Source of the DNA: RGIG5681 sp034180345
GTDB lineage: Bacteria; Bacillota_I; Bacilli_A; Erysipelotrichales; Erysipelotrichaceae
Assembly (NCBI GenBank): GCA_034180345.1
Contig: JAXFOQ010000021.1
Coordinates: 7,303 to 71,302, forward strand
Length of the DNA: 64,000 bases
Direction: 5' to 3'
Below the pieces are notes generated by a model, which ran no database searches, was not told the DNA's origin, and was given only the letters and a program-made list of their open reading frames with translations. Shown here one piece after another: positions 17,783-26,436 of this stretch (position 1 is the stretch's first letter; the number at the start of each line of letters is the position of its first letter). The translations under genes and the position numbers were made by a program.

Positions 17783-18629
17783 ATACATAATTTTGTTTTT
17801 CTGACATTACAATAGTATTTTTATCAATGGAATTAGTGATGAAGACATTACCACCAATCACCGAATTTTCACCAATGATAGTATCTCCTCCTAATATGGT
17901 TGCATTTGCATAGATGGTAACATTGTTTTCGATGGTAGGGTGGCGTTTATTCTTATTGGTATTATCACGATTAGAAACTGAAATAGCCCCTAAGGTAACA
18001 CCCTGGTATATTCTGACATTATTACCAATAACACATGTTTCGCCAATGACAATACCAGTGCCATGATCAATCATAATTCCGCTATTTAATTGCGCTTTGG
18101 GATGAATTTCAATCCCAGTTTTATTTTGGGCTAAGTAAGAAATAATTCTAGGGATATAAGGGACATTCAAATTATCCAACGCATGAGCTATGCGATAACT
18201 TACAAGGGCATCAATCCCAGGATAACAAAGAATTATTTCTTCATAGTTTATTGATGCTGGATCGTATTTGAATGTTGTTTTTATATCTTCAATTAAGTCA
18301 TTTTGAATTTCAGGCAAATAATCAATAAAGGCTTGAGTTAGTTTTAGCGATTTATTGATACAACATTTTTTGGTGTTGTTATTGGTGAAGTCTTCATAAC
18401 ATAGGGCTAGTTTTATTTCTTGTTGTAAAATATTTATAGTTTCAACTAGTAAGTCATTAATATTGTTAAAGTTTTAAAAATAACAATAGTTGTTAAAAAT
18501 AATTTTTTTAAAATTTTTGATAATAATTTTAATATTGTCATTGTTTGGTAACTTTATTAATTTATCTTGGGTATTATCAATAGTTGAATTAAATAATTTG
18601 GTTGAGATAGTATCAATATTGAATGTCAT
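17763..18629 (-). pseudogene. cysE: serine O-acetyltransferase interrupted by one stop codon
   Basis: Reading from ATG at 18627-18629, one frame gives a 288-codon serine acetyltransferase of the long N-terminal type, but with a TAA at complement 18474-18476 after about 51 codons. The frame is otherwise continuous, and after the stop it holds the complete catalytic part: DPASINYEEIILCYPG, IHPKAQL, IDHGTGIVIGET and the hexapeptide repeats (YQGVTLGA, ILGGDTIIGENSVIGGN). The enzyme makes O-acetylserine for CysK, encoded one base upstream. Either the gene is newly inactivated, or a shorter protein starts internally (TTG at 18315 would give 184 residues and keep the active site), or the stop is a sequencing error. 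Confidence 0.75.
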
Positions 18630-18630
18630 T

Positions 18631-19554
18631 TTAAAACCTTTCATCACTTAGATAACGCATACCGCTATCAGGTAAAATTATAACTATTTTTTGATTTTTT
18701 AGTTGGTGTTTTTGAGCATAATTTATTGCTCCAGCAAGCGCAGCACCACTGGAAATACCTCCGAGTATAGCTTCGGTAGCTGTAAGTAGATGGGCATATT
18801 TGTAGGCATCGTCATTTGTAACGGTTATATAGTCGTCAATAAGATTTTGGTTAAGATTGGCAGGGATAAAACCGGCACCGATACCTTGAATTTTATGAGG
18901 ACCCTTGTAGCCTTTAGTGATGATAGGGGAATCTTTTGGCTCAATACCGATAACTTTAAGATTTGGTATTTGTGGCTTTAATTTTTGAGCAATACCACTG
19001 ATGGTGCCACCAGTACCGATACCCGCAAAAAGATAATTTATATCACCATATAAGTCATCATATATTTCATCCGCAGTCTTGTTGTAATGGGCTAGAGGAT
19101 TATGGGGATTATCAAATTGACTTATAATTAAAGAATTAGGTGTTTTTTTATTGATTTCTATTGCCTTAGCTATTGCGCCACTCATACCTTCAGCACCCTT
19201 TGTTAGAACGACCTCGGCACCATACAATTCCATAAGTTTAATGCGTTCTATCGACATACTATCAGGCATGACAATAATACATTTTAATTTATATATTGAT
19301 GCAATGGCAGCTAAACCGATGCCTGTATTACCACTGGTGGCCTCGATTATGGTTCCATCAGTATTTATTTTATTTTGTTTTAAAGCTTCATTTATCATTG
19401 TTAGGGCTGCACGATCTTTGATTGAGCCAGTAAGATTATACATTTCACACTTTACATAAAATTCATTGTCTTGATAATCAATGAATTGTAACAGGTTATT
19501 CAGTTTTAAAAGTGGGGTATTACCGATTAATTCAAAGCTGTTATTTATTAACAT
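18631..19554 (-). CDS. cysK: cysteine synthase A (O-acetylserine sulfhydrylase)
   Basis: A 307-residue PLP enzyme that makes cysteine from O-acetylserine and sulfide. The lysine motif NLTGSIKDRAAL, the phosphate-cup TSGNTGIGLA and the glycine-rich GIGTGGTISG are intact. The RBS AAGGAG is well placed. The serine acetyltransferase frame starts one base after its stop, the common cysK-cysE pairing that supplies its substrate. No CymR or S-box element is apparent upstream. Confidence 0.95.
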   Translation of the reverse strand: MLINNSFELIGNTPLLKLNNLLQFIDYQDNEFYVKCEMYNLTGSIKDRAALTMINEALKQNKINTDGTIIEATSGNTGIGLAAIASIYKLKCIIVMPDSMSIERIKLMELYGAEVVLTKGAEGMSGAIAKAIEINKKTPNSLIISQFDNPHNPLAHYNKTADEIYDDLYGDINYLFAGIGTGGTISGIAQKLKPQIPNLKVIGIEPKDSPIITKGYKGPHKIQGIGAGFIPANLNQNLIDDYITVTNDDAYKYAHLLTATEAILGGISSGAALAGAINYAQKHQLKNQKIVIILPDSGMRYLSDERF

Positions 19555-19896
19555 ATTTTTTTATCTCCTTCAGTTATTCTAATATGTTATCACAATGATT
19601 GATTAATAATGGTGGTGATGCACAAAATAATTTACATTTAGCTTAAGTGAAAACTTAAATCCTACTTTAAAAGCGATAATAAATAAAGTTTGATTAAGTT
19701 GTATAAAACATGTAGAAAAAGAAAATTAACCTCCAATATAATATAAAATATGAAGAACTAACCCTAAACTGGAATTTACTGTATGACTTATTTCTACTTT
19801 ATTAGCTTTAAAGCAATTTTATTTTGATGTGCATTTTTTTGTACATAAGATTGGTTATAATATTGTTAAAGGATATAATTACAAAAAGGAGAAAGT
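19555..19896. other. intergenic region between divergent genes
   Basis: No gene is seen. It holds the cysK RBS at its left end, a small hairpin with GAAA loop (TTAAGT/ACTTAA near 19643), the palindrome GCTTTAAAGC near 19806, and TATAAT at 19856-19861, a likely -10 for the right-hand gene with only a weak -35. Confidence 0.5.
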
Positions 19897-21834
19897 ATGA
19901 AAAAACAAGATGATTTAAATGAAAAAATATCCAAAGTGATAAAACATACCAACGATATAGGAAAGGCTGGAAAGAAATTTATTAAAGGAATTATTAATGA
20001 ATTTAATGAAAATAATGACAAAAAGGTAGAAAATAATTCTACATATTGCGATCTTAAAAAAGATGATTGTAATTCTAAAAAAGAAAATGCCGACGATGAA
20101 ATAAATAACAATAAAAAAATAGAATCATCAAATAATATGAATAATAGCGACATTATAAAATATGCAAAAACAAAAATTAATGATACTCGTAATAAATTAA
20201 AACTATTTATTGAAAATACAGCTGATCGATGGGCTTATAATAGTAAAAATAAATCAAATTTTAAATCGAAAAAAAGTAGATTTGGATATTTAGGAATTTT
20301 TTTGGTAATTATCTTTATGGTTGTTGCCGTAATAAAAGGCGGCAATAGTGGCAGCCAAATATCTAATACTAAAAATAAAGAAAAATGGTCTGATATTTTA
20401 ATAAAAGATAAAATTCCAGAATTTAAATCAAGTAATATACATATCGTTGAAAATGAGAAAAATATTTTGAAAGTTGAAATTAGCGATGTTTCTGAAAGCG
20501 ATTTTAAATCATATATCAAAGAAGTTAAACAAAAGGGTTTTGATATTGATGCCAATGATTCAGAAACTAATTATAGCGCTTTTAATAAAGAGGATTATAA
20601 AATATCCTTAGACTATCTTAATGTTAAAAAAGAACTTTCAATAAATGTAACAGAACTAGAGAAGTTAGGAGAAATTTTTTGGTCAACTTCTGAAAAAGCG
20701 GGATTATTGCCAAAACCTTCATTTGAACTAGGGAAAGTGATTTCAGATAATAAGGATAGATATTCTGTTATTATCAATAAAATGCCATTAGAAAAATATA
20801 AAGAGTATATTAAAAAGTGCCATGAAATGGGATTTAACATTGATGTTAAAAATGAGGAAAAAGTATTCAAGGCCTATAATAGTGATAAATATAAACTTGA
20901 AGTATCTTATTTGGGTGCAGGTCGTATGGCTATTGGAGTTTATGAGCCTATATATGATTTAAAAATAAAAACAAAATGCGATGCTAATTGGTTTTTCAGT
21001 AAATATGATGTTGAATATTATATTGATGATGAAAAAATCGGTAAAATAGAACATGGTAAAGATCATTCAGTTACTGGGAAATATAAAAAAGGAGTTCATA
21101 AAATAAAATATGTAAAAGATGAAGAATCTTCTGTTTATGGTGAAATAGATTTTGAAGTGCTTGCTGATGGAGAATTTGAATTTAATATTCATTGCACAAG
21201 TTCTCGAGTTGAGATTAGTGAGGTTAAAAATCCAAATGCCAAAAAAGCTAATAAAACGGTAAATAAAAATCCTGATAATAAAAACAAAGATACTAATTTA
21301 ATATCTATGGCACAAGGAACAGCTTATTATTTAGGAAAATCTTATGAAGATGCTAAGAATGAACTAATTAAAAATGGTTTCTCAAATATTTCATTAGAAG
21401 AAGTTGAAACATATGATAACGAAAACGGAAGGGTTAGTGATGTTTTAGCTAATTCAAAAAAATTTAATAAGGGTGATACCTTAAATAAAAATACAGAAAT
21501 TAAAATTTGCTACTGGAAGACGCTTAAAAAATCAAAATATGAAACTGCCTTAGTAAAAAGAGGTCCAAAATATAGCATATACTATATGTTTGATGAGGAT
21601 GAAAATAAAGTAATAAGGTTTACTACAGATGATAATAGTCCCGATGAATATACCTATGAGGGAGATTTATTCTCTGGTTTAATCATTAACTGCACCGATG
21701 GTGTAACAGAGTGGAAGGAAGGCTTTATATACAATAAAAGAAGTAAAAAGTATATTTATACCGATGCCCCCGATTCATTTTATGAATTTGACTCTTGTAG
21801 CGTTCAAGAAGCCCAAAATGTTTTAGATTCATAA
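19897..21834 (+). CDS. single-pass membrane protein with repeated DUF6591-like domains
   Basis: A 645-residue protein. A Lys/Asn/Glu-rich cytoplasmic part (1-125) is followed by one membrane helix at about 128-147 and a large outer part. Two similar segments (about 165-250 and 255-350) share the pattern 'NIHIVENE...FKSYIKEVKQKGFDIDAN' and 'GKVISDNK...YKEYIKKCHEMGFNIDVK', each with an aromatic-Lys tail, resembling DUF6591. A PASTA-like segment at about 468-545 (GKSYEDAKNELIKNGF ... NTEIKICYW) and a beta-rich C-terminus complete it. The arrangement suggests a sensor or wall-binding protein; the function is unknown. It has a clear AAGGAG RBS and stands alone. Confidence 0.65.
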   Translation: MKKQDDLNEKISKVIKHTNDIGKAGKKFIKGIINEFNENNDKKVENNSTYCDLKKDDCNSKKENADDEINNNKKIESSNNMNNSDIIKYAKTKINDTRNKLKLFIENTADRWAYNSKNKSNFKSKKSRFGYLGIFLVIIFMVVAVIKGGNSGSQISNTKNKEKWSDILIKDKIPEFKSSNIHIVENEKNILKVEISDVSESDFKSYIKEVKQKGFDIDANDSETNYSAFNKEDYKISLDYLNVKKELSINVTELEKLGEIFWSTSEKAGLLPKPSFELGKVISDNKDRYSVIINKMPLEKYKEYIKKCHEMGFNIDVKNEEKVFKAYNSDKYKLEVSYLGAGRMAIGVYEPIYDLKIKTKCDANWFFSKYDVEYYIDDEKIGKIEHGKDHSVTGKYKKGVHKIKYVKDEESSVYGEIDFEVLADGEFEFNIHCTSSRVEISEVKNPNAKKANKTVNKNPDNKNKDTNLISMAQGTAYYLGKSYEDAKNELIKNGFSNISLEEVETYDNENGRVSDVLANSKKFNKGDTLNKNTEIKICYWKTLKKSKYETALVKRGPKYSIYYMFDEDENKVIRFTTDDNSPDEYTYEGDLFSGLIINCTDGVTEWKEGFIYNKRSKKYIYTDAPDSFYEFDSCSVQEAQNVLDS

Positions 21835-21910
21835 ATTAATAAAATTTTAACAATATGTTATGCGGTAATTGACTTTAAGTAAAAAAATTGTTAAATTATC
21901 TTTGTATTTT

Positions 21911-22118
21911 AGCGATGAAAAATAGAGTAATTTAGTTAGTAGCTTGATAGCGAGTCTATGGTGGTGAAAGTTAGACAAAAGCATTTCTAAATGAATAAAG
22001 TATTTGGAGCTAAGCGTATATTGGCGTTAACAATATTTAATTAAGTGCATATTTATTAAATAATATGAATTAAGGTGGTACCGCGGAATTATTCGTCCTT
22101 AACTAATTAAGGACTTTT
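21911..22118 (+). promoter_or_regulatory. T-box riboswitch of lysS
   Basis: The T-box core AAGGTGGTACCGCG (from about 22072) and the terminator GTCCTTAA/TTAAGGAC with T-run (22095-22118) are diagnostic. The 3' strand of the core can pair with CGTCCTT to form the antiterminator. Upstream, GTCTA/TAGAC closes a distal stem I loop with GGTGGTGAAAG, and the later GAATAAAG (about 21993-22000) offers AAA or AAG as a lysine specifier. Uncharged tRNA-Lys should therefore switch on lysS. The specifier choice is inference. Confidence 0.88.
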
Positions 22119-22137
22119 TATGTGTTAGGAGGTATTT

Positions 22138-24039
22138 ATGGAAAGAACCGATCAAGAATTAGTAAGAATAGCTAAAATGGAAGCCTTGAAAGCAAAGGGC
22201 ATCGATCCATTTGGCCAAGCTTATAATCAAACCCATCATTCAAAAGAGATTAAAGATAATTATCAAGAACTTGATAAACAGACCTTAGAAACAAAAAAGA
22301 TTGCAGTTAGTGTTGCTGGCCGTATTATGACTAAACGCCGTATGGGGAAATTAGGCTTTTTCCATATTCAAGATCGTGATGGAAAAATTCAAATTGTCAT
22401 CAATAAGCAAGTGGTTGGCGAAGAAAACTATGAATTATTTAAAGCTTGCGACTTAGGTGATATTGTCGGTATCAAGGGCTATGTTTATAAGACTGATACT
22501 GGTGAAACAAGTGTTATGTGTGAAAAATTTACCCATTTATCTAAGGCGTTAAGACCCTTGCCGGAGAAATTCCACGGGCTTCAAGATGTTGAAGAACGCT
22601 TTAGAAGAAGATATTTAGATTTAATTATGAATGAAGAATCTAAACGAATCGCCTTATTAAGACCGAAGATTATTCGTAGTATTCAAAAACATTTTGATGC
22701 ACAAGGCTTGATTGAAGTTGAAACACCGATTTTACAACCGATTTTAGGTGGGGCAGCTGCCCGTCCATTTGTTACTCATCACAATACTTTGGACATGGAT
22801 TTTTATTTGCGTATTGCTACAGAATTACCGCTTAAGCGTTTAATTGTCGGTGGACTTGAAGGTGTCTATGAAATTGGGCGTTTATTCAGGAATGAAGGAA
22901 TGGATCCTAAACATAATCCAGAATTTACTACGGTTGAAGTCTATGTTGCATATAGTGATATGGAAGGCATGATGAAACTATGTGAAGAAATGTTTGAGAA
23001 GGTGTCGTTGGATGTTTTGGGTACTAATGATATTGTTGTTGATGGGAATAATATTTCATTAAAGGCTCCTTTTAAACGCGTAAACATGACTGATGCTGTA
23101 AATGCTAAAACTGGCGTTGATTTTAGGGTTATCAGCTTAGCGGAAGCAGAGGCGATAGCTAAGAAATTTAATGTTGAAATTGAGCAACATCAACATAGCA
23201 TTGGTCATATTATCAATCTGTTATTTGAAGAATTATGTGAGAGTGATTTAATCGAACCGACATTTGTTTATGGGCACCCAACCGAAATATCACCACTGGC
23301 GAAAAAGAATGCCGATGACCCTCGTTTTACTGATCGTTTTGAATTTTATATCAATAAGATGGAATATGCCAATGCCTTTACAGAATTGAATGATCCAATC
23401 GATCAAAGAGAACGCTTTGAAGCCCAATTAAAACTTAAGGAATTAGGTGATGATGAAGCCAGTGAAATGGATACTGACTATGTTGAGGCGCTTGAATATG
23501 GTTTGCCTCCAACAGGTGGTATTGGTATTGGTATCGACCGCTTTGTAATGTTATTGACAAATCAAGAATCAATTCGTGAGGTATTATTATTCCCACATAT
23601 GAAACCGATTGGTGGCAAGGCTAAAAATATTGTTAAAGCTGTTGATGAAAAAGAAGAAGCGATTGATTTCAGCGAAGTTGAAGTTGAAGCATTATTTGAA
23701 GAAGTGGTTGATTTTGAAACCTTCTCTAAGTCTGATTTCAGAGCGGTTAAAGTATTAAACTGCATTGAAGTACCTAAGAGTAAGAAATTATTACAGTTTA
23801 CTTTGGATGATGGTTCAGGAAAACAACGCACTATTTTAAGTGGCATTAAGGAATTTTATAGTGCTGAAGAATTGATTGGCAAGACACTTGTGGCCATTAC
23901 TAATCTTCCACCAAGAAAGATGATGGGCATTGATTCTTGTGGGATGATTATCTCAGCTATTCACAATGTTAAGGGTGAAGAAAAATTAAATCTTTTGATG
24001 CTTAACAACAAAATACCAGCAGGCGCTAAATTATATTAA
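22138..24039 (+). CDS. lysS: lysyl-tRNA synthetase, class II, with C-terminal tRNA-binding domain
   Basis: A 633-residue LysRS. The N-terminal OB anticodon-binding domain spans about 55-150; the class II core follows with motif 1/2 (RFRRRYLDLIMNE, RNEGMDPKHNPEFTTVE) and motif 3 (GGIGIGIDRFVMLLT) ending near 490. The last 105 residues (from DFSEVEVEALFEEVVDFETFSKSDFRAVKV) form an EMAPII/Arc1p-like tRNA-binding OB fold, as found at the C-terminus of many MetRS. Normal bacterial LysRS stops at about 500 residues, so this is a fusion. Expression is controlled by the T-box upstream; GGAGG precedes ATG. Confidence 0.95.
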   Translation: MERTDQELVRIAKMEALKAKGIDPFGQAYNQTHHSKEIKDNYQELDKQTLETKKIAVSVAGRIMTKRRMGKLGFFHIQDRDGKIQIVINKQVVGEENYELFKACDLGDIVGIKGYVYKTDTGETSVMCEKFTHLSKALRPLPEKFHGLQDVEERFRRRYLDLIMNEESKRIALLRPKIIRSIQKHFDAQGLIEVETPILQPILGGAAARPFVTHHNTLDMDFYLRIATELPLKRLIVGGLEGVYEIGRLFRNEGMDPKHNPEFTTVEVYVAYSDMEGMMKLCEEMFEKVSLDVLGTNDIVVDGNNISLKAPFKRVNMTDAVNAKTGVDFRVISLAEAEAIAKKFNVEIEQHQHSIGHIINLLFEELCESDLIEPTFVYGHPTEISPLAKKNADDPRFTDRFEFYINKMEYANAFTELNDPIDQRERFEAQLKLKELGDDEASEMDTDYVEALEYGLPPTGGIGIGIDRFVMLLTNQESIREVLLFPHMKPIGGKAKNIVKAVDEKEEAIDFSEVEVEALFEEVVDFETFSKSDFRAVKVLNCIEVPKSKKLLQFTLDDGSGKQRTILSGIKEFYSAEELIGKTLVAITNLPPRKMMGIDSCGMIISAIHNVKGEEKLNLLMLNNKIPAGAKLY

Positions 24040-24047
24040 TATTAATT

Positions 24048-24121
24048 AAACTCTCTTTTAATGTAGTGAAGATTTAAAGTTGGATGAAAACTGAAAAATT
24101 CATGATAAAAGAGAGTTTTTC
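24048..24121 (+). terminator. long-loop terminator after lysS
   Basis: AAACTCTCTTTTA pairs perfectly with TAAAAGAGAGTTT across about 45 bases, followed by a T-tract. The long loop is unusual but the stem and T-tract are strong. Confidence 0.65.
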
Positions 24122-24291
24122 TATTGTTTAAAGGTAAAATTGTAGATATTTCTCAGGCAATAAAGTGATTGTAAGTTGTTATTTGGGGGTGTGAGAATGC
24201 TTATTTTGGTCAATTTATGGCACACTAACTAAAGTTGCACGATATATATTAAAAAAAGTACGATAATATCAAGGTTTTTATCATTTAATTA

Positions 24292-24320
24292 TTGCCAAAA
24301 ACCACTTAAAAGAGTAAAAT
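24292..24320 (+). promoter_or_regulatory. promoter of the S10 operon
   Basis: TTGCCA (24292-24297), a 17-base spacer and TAAAAT (24315-24320). The start site should be at about 24327, immediately before the structured leader. Confidence 0.75.
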
Positions 24321-24329
24321 ATTTAAGCA

Positions 24330-24401
24330 CTCGTGAAGAAGTGGAAGGTTGCTGGCACTCAAACATTAGTTGTTCAGTGATAACCAGGGAATTTCCACGA
24401 G
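24330..24401 (+). promoter_or_regulatory. structured leader of the S10 operon
   Basis: The 3' strand TTCCACGAG (24393-24401) can pair with CTCGTG (24330-24335) or with GTGGAA (24341-24346), giving a long closing helix with bulge or two alternatives. An inner GGTT/AACC pairing supports a compact fold. Position at the 5' end of the S10 operon mRNA suggests ribosomal-protein feedback, as L4 exerts in enterobacteria; the ligand is unknown. Confidence 0.5.
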
Positions 24402-24445
24402 CGATTACCTTAATAAAGGTAAGTGTAATGAAGGAGGAAGATTAC

Positions 24446-24757
24446 ATGGCAAAAAATAGCGTAAGAATTAAGTTAAAAGCTTACGAACATCGTGCATTAG
24501 ATGTAGCTAGCGAAAAAATTGTTAAAGCTGCTGAAGAACACGGTGTTAAAAAGGTCGTTGGACCTATCCCGCTTCCAACTGAGAAGCAAATCATCACTGT
24601 TTTACGCGCGGTACATAAGTACAAAGATTCGCGTGAACAATTCGAAATTAGAACACACAAGCGTTTAATCGAAATTATCGGTCCTAGTGCTCAAACAATC
24701 GATGCGTTAAGCAGATTGGAATTGCCTAGTGGCGTTGATATTGAGATTAAAGTTTAG
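24446..24757 (+). CDS. rpsJ: 30S ribosomal protein S10
   Basis: A 103-residue S10 beginning MAKNSVRIKLKAYEH, which fixes the start at 24446 behind GGAGGA; an open frame extends farther upstream through the leader but is not coding. First gene of the S10-spc-alpha cluster. S10 is both a ribosomal head protein and the NusB partner in antitermination. Confidence 0.97.
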   Translation: MAKNSVRIKLKAYEHRALDVASEKIVKAAEEHGVKKVVGPIPLPTEKQIITVLRAVHKYKDSREQFEIRTHKRLIEIIGPSAQTIDALSRLELPSGVDIEIKV

Positions 24758-24774
24758 TGTAGAAAGGAAACATC

Positions 24775-25452
24775 ATGAAAGGAATACTTGGAAGAAAACT
24801 TGGCATGACTCAAGTCTTCACTGAAGAAGGTAAGTTAATTGCTGTAACAGTGGTAGAAGTAGAACCAAATACAGTTATGCAAAAGAAAACAGTTGAAACT
24901 GATGGCTATCAAGCACTTCAATTAGGGTATGAAGACAAGAAAGAATCTCGTGCTACAAAACCTGAACTTGGACATGCGAAAAAAGCTGGCGTTTCACCTA
25001 AGCGTTTCATTAAGGAAATCAAAGCTGATGAATTAATGAATGCAGAAGTTGGTTCACAAATCAAGGTTGACATCTTTTCCGCTGGTGATTTGGTTGATGT
25101 AACTGGAATCTCTAAGGGTAAAGGTTTCATGGGAACTGTTGTTAGAAACAATGCGACAATTGGTCCTAAATCACACGGTTCTGGACACCACCGTCATATC
25201 GGTTCACTTGCAACTATCGGTCGTAACAACGGCGTTATCAACAAAGGAACTATTATGGCAGGTCAAGAGGGTGTATATACAACCACTAACCAAAATTTAG
25301 AAATTATTAAAGTTGATACTGAACAAAACTATATCTTAATTAAAGGAAATGTTCCTGGACCTAAGAGAGGTTTAGTTACAATTAAAACAACAGTTAAGGG
25401 AGTTAAACACATTGAAGGTGTTAAACTTCTTGCAGAAAGTAAGGAGGCTTAA
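24775..25452 (+). CDS. rplC: 50S ribosomal protein L3
   Basis: A 225-residue L3: GILGRKLGMTQVF at the N-terminus and the loop region GTVVRNNATIGPKSHGSGHHRHIGSLA near the peptidyl-transferase centre. The length is normal. It overlaps nothing and is spaced 17 bases from rpsJ with AGAAAGG as RBS. Confidence 0.97.
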   Translation: MKGILGRKLGMTQVFTEEGKLIAVTVVEVEPNTVMQKKTVETDGYQALQLGYEDKKESRATKPELGHAKKAGVSPKRFIKEIKADELMNAEVGSQIKVDIFSAGDLVDVTGISKGKGFMGTVVRNNATIGPKSHGSGHHRHIGSLATIGRNNGVINKGTIMAGQEGVYTTTNQNLEIIKVDTEQNYILIKGNVPGPKRGLVTIKTTVKGVKHIEGVKLLAESKEA

Positions 25453-25457
25453 TCATT

Positions 25458-26093
25458 ATGGCAAAATTAGAAGTATTTGATATTAATGCAAAGAAAATTG
25501 AAGATATTGAAGTTAATGATTCAGTCTTCGGAATTGAAGTAAACAATCAAGCTATTTTTGATGCGGTGTTAAGACAACAAGCATCACTTCGCCAAGGAAC
25601 ACATGATACTAAAACTCGTCGTGAGGTATCTGGTGGTGGTAAAAAACCATTTAAACAAAAAGGCACTGGTCGTGCGCGTCAAGGTAGCACTCGTGCTACA
25701 CAACATCGTGGTGGTGGTATTGCTTTTGGTCCTACACCTCGCAAGTATATCTTTAAATTAAATCGTAAAGTTAGAAAGCTTGCTTTAAGAAGTGCTCTAT
25801 CTCAAAAAGTTTTAGATTCAAATATCCTAGTGCTTAATGAATTGAACTTTGGTGAAATTAAGACTAAGACAGCTAAGGCGATGCTAGATGCTTTCAAGAT
25901 TGAACGCAAAGTATTATTTGTAGTTGATGTTGAAGAAGACTTCGATAATGCTTACTTATCACTTCGCAATATCGAAAATGTAAATATGATTACTGTTGAA
26001 GGTGTTAATGTTTATGATTTAGTAAACACTAATAAATTAGTCTTCACAAAAACAGCTATTAAGAAAGTTGAGGAGGCTTTAATTAATGAGTAA
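25458..26093 (+). CDS. rplD: 50S ribosomal protein L4
   Basis: A 211-residue L4 with its exit-tunnel loop (RREVSGGGKKPFKQKGTGRARQG, GGGIAFGP). It overlaps rplW by 8 bases. In enterobacteria this protein represses the operon through the leader RNA; whether it does here is unknown. Confidence 0.96.
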   Translation: MAKLEVFDINAKKIEDIEVNDSVFGIEVNNQAIFDAVLRQQASLRQGTHDTKTRREVSGGGKKPFKQKGTGRARQGSTRATQHRGGGIAFGPTPRKYIFKLNRKVRKLALRSALSQKVLDSNILVLNELNFGEIKTKTAKAMLDAFKIERKVLFVVDVEEDFDNAYLSLRNIENVNMITVEGVNVYDLVNTNKLVFTKTAIKKVEEALINE

Positions 26094-26373
26094 TGCACGC
26101 GATATTATTGTAAAACCATTAATTACTGAAAAAACAATGGCACTTCAAGCAGAAAATACTTATGTATTTGAAGTAGCTAAATTCGCTAATAAAATTAATA
26201 TTAAACAAGCGATTGAAGAAATTTTCAAAGTTAAAGTTGTTTCAGTAAATACTGTTAATGTTCACCCTAAGAAAAAAAGAGTTGGGCGTTATACAGGCTT
26301 CAGCAAGGCTATTAAAAAGGCTTATGTCGAAGTTAAAGATGGTGATTCAATCGAAATCTTAAAAGATAAATAA
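26086..26373 (+). CDS. rplW: 50S ribosomal protein L23
   Basis: A 95-residue L23 with IIVKPLITEKTM at its start and the HPKKKRVGRYTG extension near the tunnel exit. Standard gene order after rplD. The following 63-base gap to rplB contains TATAAT and a strong RBS but no convincing -35. Confidence 0.96.
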   Translation: MSNARDIIVKPLITEKTMALQAENTYVFEVAKFANKINIKQAIEEIFKVKVVSVNTVNVHPKKKRVGRYTGFSKAIKKAYVEVKDGDSIEILKDK

Positions 26374-26436
26374 GATTATAATTATTAATGGAAGATAAAT
26401 GCTATTTCCAGATAAATGCATAAGGAGGAATAACTA

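Noticed and set aside
24341..24445. Extended N-terminus for rpsJ from an upstream in-frame codon
   Set aside because: The extension lies in the structured leader and has no RBS; the conserved S10 start is at 24446 behind GGAGG.
26374..26436. TATAAT between rplW and rplB as an internal promoter of the S10 operon
   Set aside because: No acceptable -35 hexamer at 16-18 bases; likely chance in AT-rich spacer.
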